From Methanosarcina sp. (GTDB lineage: Archaea > Halobacteriota > Methanosarcinia > Methanosarcinales > Methanosarcinaceae): a DNA stretch of 5,219 nucleotides. Below the pieces are notes generated by a model. That model saw nothing but the letters and a program-made list of their open reading frames with translations. It searched no databases and was not told where the DNA came from. Below, piece by piece: positions 1 through 4,395 of the stretch. Made by a program: the position numbers and the translations under genes. Numbering within the stretch: position 1 is the stretch's first letter; each line of letters opens with the position of its first letter. The stretch covers positions 1 to 5,219 of the forward strand of contig JAMXLQ010000053.1 in NCBI GenBank assembly GCA_024280975.1, written 5' to 3'.

Positions 1-79
1 GAGATAACAAACCAGATGCAAAAGCCAGAATCACAAGTAAATTACCGCTTAGGCTATTACCGCTTAGGCTATTACTCAT
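1..79 (-). CDS. N-terminus of a probable membrane protein (partial, cut by window edge)
   Basis: Reading leftwards from an ATG at 79-77, the frame stays open for 26 codons to the window edge. It begins with a polar, serine/asparagine-rich stretch, MSNSLSGNSLSGN, followed by the hydrophobic run NLLVILAFASGLLS, which looks like the start of a first transmembrane helix. An AGGA (94-91) lies 11 bases before the ATG, an acceptable though slightly long ribosome-binding spacing. The start lies 19 bases after the stop of the glycosylase-like gene on the same strand, so the two are probably co-transcribed. The 15-bp tandem repeat in this stretch encodes the pentapeptide NSLSG twice. The fragment is too short to name a family; a transporter or other multi-pass protein is a guess. 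Other frames on the plus strand are also open here, so the call is moderate. Confidence 0.5.
   Translation of the reverse strand, partial: MSNSLSGNSLSGNLLVILAFASGLLS
41..75. repeat. 15-bp tandem repeat, 2.3 copies
   Basis: The unit ATTACCGCTTAGGCT occurs perfectly at 41-55 and 56-70 and is followed by a partial ATTAC at 71-75. The unit is a multiple of three, so it keeps frame. On the minus strand it adds one NSLSG pentapeptide at the N-terminus of the candidate membrane protein. It is probably a recent slippage duplication. Confidence 0.85.
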
Positions 80-98
80 AATATTTTTGATCCTATTT

Positions 99-731
99 TT
101 ATCTTATTATTTTCATTGCTTCAGCCAGATTTTCGGCAATCATTTCCCTTTTTGATTTCTCAATAAGGTAATTCTGCCCGGTCTGCAGATATGAAGGAAA
201 AACCTGCTTACCCTGATAGTAAAATTGATTTTTTCGGATTTTGTACGTCGAGCCAGCAAGAATGGTATTTTTGCCGGTCTGCCTCTTGCTGATATAATTG
301 AAGGCTTTTATCGCAACGTCTCCCATTAACATGTAAACTTCAATATCAGGAAACAGGACAAGTTCTTTTTCGAGAATTAAGGAACAATTTTTAATTGTTG
401 CAGCCGAGATTCTATGTTGAGTTTTTGGGCATTTAATTGCGGTCGTGAGGTAGAAACCGAGGTCAAGAATCTCCCGTATACTATTTACCGACATACCTGC
501 ATCATGGAATGCCTGCATTGTCGTTTTCAGGTAAAATGGCTATCCAGGTGCATAAAAATATTCTTTCAGATCTTCAGGAGGGGCTTCAGAAATCATAACT
601 ACTTTAATTTTTTTGTGATCTATGTCTAAAGCAGGTACAACAAACCCACTTTTATTGATACCGGAACAGGGAAATTCCTTGCATTCGATATAATCTGCAG
701 GTTTAGTTTTCTGGAGTTCAAAAGGGTTCAT
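99..731 (-). CDS. Uracil-DNA glycosylase superfamily protein with in-frame UAG at codon 64
   Basis: The gene reads from ATG at 731 to TAA at 101-99, 210 codons with one in-frame TAG at 542-540. The start is supported by GGGGTGA (747-741), nine bases upstream. The halves match one protein. Codons 1-63 carry C17, C22 and SEAPPED (48-54); YFYAPG-UAG-PFYL (58-68) corresponds to the GxPF region of family 4 uracil-DNA glycosylases. Then follow QAFHDAG, an AIKC motif with C101, C116, the LMGD core (135-138) and FPS (178-180) near the end. C17, C22, C101 and C116 sit as the 4Fe-4S ligands do in family 4. These enzymes remove uracil from DNA, but motif 1 reads SEAPP rather than GEAPG, and FPS replaces HPS, so glycosylase activity is uncertain. 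There is no frameshift, and conserved features continue beyond the UAG. It may be read as pyrrolysine; the alternatives are a nonsense mutation or a sequencing error. Length is typical of family 4 (about 200 residues). Confidence 0.75.
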
Positions 732-790
732 TTTTCGGCTTCACCCCGAAATAAAGTGAAATCATTGGAAATCTGAAATCATTAAATGTG

Positions 791-832
791 ATTTGTTATT
801 CTACATACCGGACTGTATATAGAATAACAAAT
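791..832. repeat. Near-perfect palindrome, 18-bp arms
   Basis: The left arm ATTTGTTATTCTACATAC (791-808) pairs with the right arm GTATATAGAATAACAAAT (815-832) at 17 of 18 positions, with a six-base centre. The only mismatch is 804/819. The palindrome begins 59 bases upstream of the glycosylase-like start codon, and its right arm contains a TATA-like sequence reading towards that gene. It could be an operator for a dimeric repressor, a hairpin in the 5' leader, or the relic of a small mobile element. The sequence alone does not decide between these. Confidence 0.8.
814..824 (-). promoter_or_regulatory. TATA-like box for the glycosylase-like gene
   Basis: On the minus strand this reads TTCTATATACA. 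A start of transcription about 25 bases downstream would fall near 790-795, giving a leader of about 60 bases before the ATG at 731. The box lies inside the right arm of the palindrome, so anything bound to the palindrome would compete with TBP. This is predicted from sequence only. Confidence 0.35.
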
Positions 833-1039
833 AGATTATCCTGTAATTTTAAGATTTTGTTCCAGGAGTCACAAGAATAGTTTTGAGTTGGTGAGAATTT
901 TATTCTCAGCAGCCTGTGTATCCAGATAACAAAATCAAGAAGGTAGAAATCCGAAATTTACTCCTTTTAATCATTTCATTTAAAGGGCAAAAAAAAGATT
1001 TTTGACATTTTAGGAGAATTTTAGTTCTTATTCAGTTAA

Positions 1040-1047
1040 TTTAAATA
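1040..1047 (+). promoter_or_regulatory. Candidate TATA box for the radical SAM gene
   Basis: TTTAAATA is the clearest TATA-like octamer reading towards the radical SAM gene. Initiation about 25 bases later (near 1070) would leave a leader of about 195 bases. The region is generally AT-rich, so the assignment is weak. Confidence 0.25.
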
Positions 1048-1069
1048 ACATTAAAGCTTTATTTAATGT
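1048..1069. repeat. 8-bp hairpin next to the candidate promoter
   Basis: ACATTAAA (1048-1055) is the exact reverse complement of TTTAATGT (1062-1069), with a six-base loop. It lies directly after the TTTAAATA box, where transcription would be expected to start. A regulator site is possible, but so is chance in AT-rich DNA. Confidence 0.35.
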
Positions 1070-1178
1070 ATAGGGGATATGGAAGAAACAATTTTGCGAA
1101 AGCAGCGAGAGCCTGTAGAGTTTTAATGATAGAGATTTTACAGAATCAAAAACTTTGCAGCTAAAGTTATGGAAGACC

Positions 1179-1199
1179 TTTTGAAAAAGACTTTCAAAA
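1179..1199 (+). repeat. 8-bp hairpin in the leader of the radical SAM gene
   Basis: TTTTGAAA (1179-1186) pairs with TTTCAAAA (1192-1199) around the five-base loop AAGAC. It lies 66 bases before the start codon, within the probable 5' untranslated region. No long T-run follows it, so it does not look like a standard terminator. Confidence 0.35.
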
Positions 1200-1265
1200 A
1201 CCTATCTCGCAACCGAGACTCTGTGCCCCACTATCGAACTTATTGATTAAAGTTAGGATAAGACC

Positions 1266-2768
1266 ATGAGATCAACGAAATCTATTTGCCCTGAATGCAA
1301 AAAGATAATTATGGCCTCAATTTTTGAGGAAAATGGAAAACTGATAATTAAAAAAGGCTGTCCTGAGCATGGGGACTTCAGGGATGTATATTGGTCAGAT
1401 GCTGAACTTTACAGAAAGTTTGAAAATTACTCATACGCTGGAGCAGGGATTTCGCCTCTCCAGACCTCAAATTCCGCAAATTGCCCTTTTGACTGCGGAA
1501 TCTGTCCTGCTCATGAGACCGGAACTTTGCTTGCAAATATAGATGTCACCAACAGATGCAACCTTCAATGTCCTGTCTGTTTTGCAAACGCAAGAACAAA
1601 AGGCTTTATTTATGAGCCTAGTTTCGAAGAAATCCGGAAGATGATGGAAACGCTCAGAAACGAAAAACCTGTTCCCTGCTACGCCATTCAGTTTTCAGGT
1701 GGAGAGCCGACAGTAAGGGATGATCTTCCTGAAATTATTGAACTGGCAAAAGAATTGGGTTTTTTGCAGATTCAGATTGCAAGTAACGGAGTTCGCCTTG
1801 CAAAAAGTCCCGAATACTGTAAAAGGCTGAAAGATGCCGGGCTGCAGACTATTTACCTGTCTTTTGACGGGATCACTCCAGATCCCTATATCGAAACTAG
1901 GGGTTTTAACGCCCTGCCGCTAAAGAAAAAGGCTATTGAGAACTGCAGGAATTTTGGACCAGATAGCCTTGTGCTTGTGCCGACTCTTGAAAAAGGTGTA
2001 AACGATTCAGAGGTTGGAGGCATCCTTCATTTTGCGGCCGAAAATCTTGACATCATAAAAGGAGTTAACTTCCAGCCCATTGCATTTACGGGAAGGGTCG
2101 ACCAGTCTCAGCGAGAAGAAAAAAGAATTACTATACCTGATGTGCTAAAGCTTGTAGAAAAACAAACAAACGGAGAAATTTACTACGATGCCTGGTATCC
2201 TGTATCTTCTGTCGTTCCCATAAGCCGTTTTTTATCAGCCATGAGGAAAATCCCAATTATGGAGTTTACAGTCCACCAACACTGTGGGGCTGCAACCTAC
2301 TTGTTCTTTGAAGAAGGGCATTTTATCCCGATTACAAACTTTATTGACGTTGATGGTTTTCTTGAGTTTATAGAAGAAGTAACCCCCGAGATAAATGGGA
2401 TAGGAAGCCGGGTCCGAACCCTTGCAAAAGTCATAAGGGAAATACCAAGGTACATTGACGAGAATAGGGGACCAAAATCAATAAACGTAGCTCGCATGAT
2501 TCTTGATGTCCTTAAAACCGGTGACAAAGAACACACAGCACGCTTCCATAGAAATGCCCTGTTTATTGGAATAATGCATTTTCAGGATCTATATAATATG
2601 GATCTCGAAAGGATCAAAAAGTGCGGAGTTCATTATTCTACACCTGACGGCAGGATAATTCCTTTCTGCACATACAACACACTTTACAGATCTTCGGTTG
2701 AGCTAAAGTTCTCAGTGCCTTATACGCAAAAAGATGAAACTGGAGCAGGACGTAAACAAAAAGGATGA
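1266..2768 (+). CDS. tes: Tes-like radical SAM protein (probable tetraether lipid synthase)
   Basis: This complete 500-residue protein starts at ATG 1266, seven bases after AGGA (1255-1258), and ends in TGA. N-terminal C8-x2-C11 and C32-P-E-H resemble a rubredoxin-like metal site. C73, C77 and C80 (CPFDCGIC) match an auxiliary iron-sulphur cluster. CNLQCPVC (98-105) is the radical SAM CxxxCxxC motif binding the SAM cluster, followed by GGEP (145-148) and SNG (173-175). Later cysteines C340, C453 and C468 may bind another cluster. Layout and length match MJ0619, shown to be tetraether lipid synthase, which couples biphytanyl chains of two archaeal diether lipids by C-C bond formation; MJ0619 was earlier proposed to be a pterin methyltransferase. 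The enzyme is probably soluble and acts at the membrane surface, as no membrane helix is seen. It stands alone, with long spacers on both sides. Methanogens can carry several paralogs, so the family is secure and the exact substrate less so. The C-terminal tail, about residues 487-500, is polar, lysine-rich and probably disordered. Confidence 0.8.
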   Translation: MRSTKSICPECKKIIMASIFEENGKLIIKKGCPEHGDFRDVYWSDAELYRKFENYSYAGAGISPLQTSNSANCPFDCGICPAHETGTLLANIDVTNRCNLQCPVCFANARTKGFIYEPSFEEIRKMMETLRNEKPVPCYAIQFSGGEPTVRDDLPEIIELAKELGFLQIQIASNGVRLAKSPEYCKRLKDAGLQTIYLSFDGITPDPYIETRGFNALPLKKKAIENCRNFGPDSLVLVPTLEKGVNDSEVGGILHFAAENLDIIKGVNFQPIAFTGRVDQSQREEKRITIPDVLKLVEKQTNGEIYYDAWYPVSSVVPISRFLSAMRKIPIMEFTVHQHCGAATYLFFEEGHFIPITNFIDVDGFLEFIEEVTPEINGIGSRVRTLAKVIREIPRYIDENRGPKSINVARMILDVLKTGDKEHTARFHRNALFIGIMHFQDLYNMDLERIKKCGVHYSTPDGRIIPFCTYNTLYRSSVELKFSVPYTQKDETGAGRKQKG

Positions 2769-2866
2769 GTAAGAACCAACAGTTCGAAATATAAAATCAG
2801 AAAAGAGCTATCAGAAAAATTATCAAAAAGGTATCATTTATCAAAAATCGATATATTGAGAGAGCC

Positions 2867-2878
2867 TTTTAGATTTTT
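2867..2878 (+). terminator. Possible T-rich terminator of the radical SAM gene
   Basis: The stretch TTTTAGATTTTT, about 100 bases after the TGA stop, is the first T-rich tract downstream. Euryarchaeal transcription often ends in such tracts without a hairpin. The evidence is base composition only. Confidence 0.25.
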
Positions 2879-2883
2879 AAAGT

Positions 2884-3052
2884 GATCCATAAGGTCTGGT
2901 CCAAATTTAATGTAGTTTAGTTCTGTACTCAGTTAAGTTATTACCTATTTAAGTCATTACTCAGTTAAGTTACCTTAGTTAAGCTACTACTTATTTAAGT
3001 CATATTCTTCTTTGTACATCTTCTTTATACACCGGGACTGACCCTATGGACC
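2884..3052. repeat. Imperfect inverted repeat bounding a repeat cluster
   Basis: GATCCATAAGGTCTGGTCC (2884-2902) and the reverse complement of 3034-3052, GGTCCATAGGGTCAGTCCC, agree at 14 of 19 positions, or 15 of 18 bases if one gap is allowed. They enclose the degenerate tandem repeats at 2926-3002. The arrangement resembles a small non-autonomous element or a stem-loop in the 3' untranslated region. No target-site duplication was recognised and there is no coding content. Chance similarity is not excluded. Confidence 0.35.
2926..3002. repeat. Five degenerate ~16-bp tandem repeats
   Basis: Units lie at 2926-2940, 2941-2956, 2957-2972, 2973-2986 and 2987-3002, with rough consensus TTACTCAGTTAAGTTA. 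Units 1 and 3 are nearly identical (CAGTTAAGTTA ends). Units 2 and 5 share TATTTAAGTCA. Unit 4 is shorter by two bases. The pattern points to duplication of a 32-base pair of units (A-B) followed by decay. Unit lengths are not multiples of three, so this is non-coding. Confidence 0.7.
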
Positions 3053-3190
3053 AATTATAACTATATTAGTAATAGTATAATAAAACAACGATAAAAATTT
3101 GTTTTTTGGCAGTACTGCAGAAAAACCACGTCCAAACTTTGAAACCTGAGACCAGGCTATAGGCAAACCATAATCCGCTCATTAAAAAAT

Positions 3191-3198
3191 TATATAAA
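3191..3198 (+). promoter_or_regulatory. Orphan TATA box
   Basis: TATATAAA, preceded by A/T-rich DNA and followed by AAGAAAAA, is the best archaeal TATA match in this spacer, yet no gene follows on the plus strand. Initiation would be near 3220. It could drive a short RNA or an antisense transcript into the DUF2173 gene. It may also be chance in AT-rich DNA. Confidence 0.3.
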
Positions 3199-3276
3199 AA
3201 GAAAAATTGCAAAAACAAAATGCTTTTAATAAGGAGCACGCCTTCCTGAAAATAATAAAAATAATTACCTGACTCT

Positions 3277-3288
3277 GGCTGGCCAGCC
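3277..3288. terminator. GC palindrome after the DUF2173 gene, possible terminator
   Basis: GGCTGGCCAGCC is a perfect 12-bp palindrome in otherwise AT-rich DNA, 31 bases past the DUF2173 stop on the minus strand. On that strand it is followed within about 10 bases by a T-rich stretch (ATTATTTTTATTATTTT). It could help end that transcript, although a self-complementary 12-mer can only form a short stem. A protein-binding site is the alternative. Confidence 0.35.
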
Positions 3289-3319
3289 CTGTTTATTTAG
3301 ACATTGGTTCATTCAATTA

Positions 3320-3670
3320 TTAGCACATTCCCAGGGCCATAAAGAGTTTCTTCAAATCCGCCTTTGACTTCTCAACAAAAACTCCTCTCGTTCCCGATAT
3401 TATTACAGTCCAGTCGCCGCCACTGTACATCCAATTATTCTGAGGTACCCAGTTCATTTTGTAAAGCTGCGTATACGCACTGGCCAGAGCATCGAACATC
3501 ATATTCACGGCTCCACAGAACTTGGCAGTCATCTCAGCCATCTCTTTTGGCATCGTATCCCTGGATTTATATTCCACAAGCTTTCCTTCTGGACTGAAAA
3601 TCCCGGCTGCCATTACCCCATCAAACTTCAAAAGTTCATCTAACGACAAATTGCATTCCTGTTTGTTCAT
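3320..3670 (-). CDS. DUF2173 family protein (roadblock/LC7-like)
   Basis: This complete protein of 116 residues starts at ATG 3670 and ends in TAA. A G5 run (3682-3678) lies seven bases upstream as a ribosome-binding site. Recognisable DUF2173 features are LDELLKFDGVMAAGIFSPEG (10-29), the helix around KEMAEM and NMMFDA (42-61), NWVPQNNWMYSGGDW (73-87) and RGVFVEKSKADLKKLF (95-110). There is no signal peptide or membrane segment, so it should be cytoplasmic. The family is uncharacterised. Its alternating strand and helix layout, with a G-V-x-A-A-G start, resembles roadblock/LC7 domains, which often act as small dimeric scaffolds or GTPase regulators; that role is inferred. It is a lone gene without operon partners. 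C6, C52 and C116 show no metal-site pattern. Confidence 0.85.
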   Translation of the reverse strand: MNKQECNLSLDELLKFDGVMAAGIFSPEGKLVEYKSRDTMPKEMAEMTAKFCGAVNMMFDALASAYTQLYKMNWVPQNNWMYSGGDWTVIISGTRGVFVEKSKADLKKLFMALGMC

Positions 3671-3709
3671 GTACTAACCCCCAACTAAGTTCGGTATATA
3701 CATCAATTG

Positions 3710-3715
3710 TTTATA
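3710..3715 (-). promoter_or_regulatory. TATA box for the DUF2173 gene
   Basis: On the minus strand this reads TATAAA, within CCAGTATAAACAA. Initiation about 25 bases downstream (near 3686) would give a leader of about 15 bases that still includes the G5 ribosome-binding site. A second TATATA at 3695-3700 is closer and would leave almost no leader, so it is less likely. Confidence 0.45.
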
Positions 3716-4199
3716 CTGGTCAACTTCGCTGAATCTAAAATATCAGGATTCCTACTTCATCCTTTGAATTGCCCTTTATCTTTCATAGATCTACAGGTTT
3801 TTCCCCATGCCTGTGCATGAGCTCAGCTTAGTGAGAGAATGAGCCTTTTAGACCTGATTTTTTGCGTAAAGGAATGAAAAAGGATTCGTATGATATTATA
3901 TAAAAATATCAAATTAAAAAAAGAAAATTGAAAACTTAACTTTAATTTAAATTTCTAAGTGAATTGTAACCGCTTAGGAAGTTTACTTATACAGATTTCC
4001 ACAAAGCCAGCAGTTTTTGTTTTCTTACTGAATGAAAATTTTTATATTGTTTGAAAACATTTGTTCTTTTGTACTGTATTAGAGTTCGAGAAAAGCTATC
4101 TGATCGAACCTTTCTAAAAGCCGTTTTTGTTCTTAATCATCAAGAGTTCTCAGGATTATTTTCAGAATCGTGAGCTTGATTGATTATTCAAACAGAAGG

Positions 4200-4218
4200 C
4201 TCAAAAACAAATTTTGAG
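4200..4218. repeat. 7-bp hairpin in the spacer
   Basis: CTCAAAA (4200-4206) pairs exactly with TTTTGAG (4212-4218) around the loop ACAAA. It lies inside the wider AGAGTTC/GAACTCT pair at 4143-4149 and 4227-4233. The role is unknown. Confidence 0.35.
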
Positions 4219-4325
4219 TTTGGTATGAACTCTCAGTAAAACTGTAAAATACCGTATATACTGACTCAAATCCGCAGTACAATTTGGAATACTTAGCAAA
4301 ATATCCACTAATGATACAATGGAGA

Positions 4326-4333
4326 ATATAAAC
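4326..4333 (+). promoter_or_regulatory. Candidate TATA box for the surface protein gene
   Basis: ATATAAAC would place initiation near 4355 and give a leader of about 40 bases including the GGAGG ribosome-binding site at 4384-4388. A second candidate, TTTATAA at 4360-4366, would start transcription almost on the ribosome-binding site, so it is less suitable. Confidence 0.4.
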
Positions 4334-4395
4334 TAAATGGATTAACAACCCCCAAATATTTTATAAGTGCTTAATAATATAACGGAGGCAGATAA

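Larger units (their letters stand above)
732..1265. other. Divergent intergenic region between the glycosylase-like gene and the radical SAM gene
   Basis: This AT-rich spacer of 534 bases should hold both divergent promoters. It contains the large palindrome at 791-832, a 7-bp hairpin (TGAGAAT 892-898 with ATTCTCA 902-908, loop TTT), a hairpin at 1048-1069 and another at 1179-1199. An A8 tract at about 990 is followed by a T-run. No convincing gene was found on either strand; the only short ORF with a purine-rich lead, at 1079-1126, is 15 codons long and badly spaced from its GGGG. Confidence 0.6.
2769..3319. other. Convergent intergenic region with repeats
   Basis: This 551-base AT-rich spacer lies between the ends of the radical SAM and DUF2173 genes and holds no convincing gene. 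From the left it has irregular ATCA(A/G)AAA motifs (about 2795-2848), a T-rich stretch (2867-2878) that could end the radical SAM transcript, an imperfect inverted repeat (2884-3052) enclosing five degenerate 16-bp repeats, an isolated TATA box near 3191, and a GC palindrome at 3277-3288. A convergent spacer normally needs only terminators, so this much structure is more than expected. Confidence 0.6.
3671..4395. other. Long divergent intergenic region before the surface protein gene
   Basis: This 725-base AT-rich spacer has no convincing gene on either strand. It holds the DUF2173 promoter at its left end and the surface-protein promoter at its right end. Short hairpins occur: TGATATT/AATATCA (3891-3897 with 3905-3911), GTTCGA/TCGAAC (4084-4089 with 4104-4109), and the one at 4200-4218. 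AGAGTTC (4143-4149) and GAACTCT (4227-4233) are complementary over a longer distance. Long upstream regions are common before Methanosarcina surface-protein genes. Confidence 0.55.

Noticed and set aside
1..150. Plus-strand open frames at the left edge, ending in TAA at 79-81 (frame 1) or TGA at 148-150 (frame 3).
   Set aside because: The frame 3 version runs deep into the glycosylase-like gene on the opposite strand, and the frame 1 tail is only 26 codons without recognisable features. The minus-strand reading has a start, a ribosome-binding site and a hydrophobic helix, so it is preferred.
414..629. 71-codon plus-strand ORF.
   Set aside because: It lies opposite the glycosylase-like gene, spans its TAG region, and has no ribosome-binding site or family likeness. 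It is a shadow.
1079..1126. 15-codon ORF (MEETILRKQREPVEF) after AGGGGAT in the radical SAM leader.
   Set aside because: Only two bases separate the G-run from the ATG, too few for ribosome binding, and no leader-peptide signature was seen.
2297..2536. 79-codon minus-strand ORF.
   Set aside because: It lies wholly inside the well-supported radical SAM gene and has a composition typical of an antisense shadow.
3364..3597. 77-codon plus-strand ORF.
   Set aside because: It lies inside the DUF2173 gene on the opposite strand; the serine- and histidine-rich composition is that of a shadow.
3841..3852. GAGCCTTTTAGA occurs here and at 2862-2873, each followed soon by a T-run.
   Set aside because: About one repeated 12-mer is expected by chance in a window of this size, and no gene ends upstream of the second copy on the plus strand.
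3969..3978. ACCGCTTAGG recurs here and in both copies of the repeat at 44-53 and 59-68.
   Set aside because: Several 10-base matches are expected by chance in a window of this size, and the flanks differ.
4081..4110. GTTCGAG with a nearby TCGAAC, resembling a tRNA T-arm.
   Set aside because: No acceptor, D-arm or anticodon stem can be built around it; it is only a short inverted repeat with a 14-base loop.
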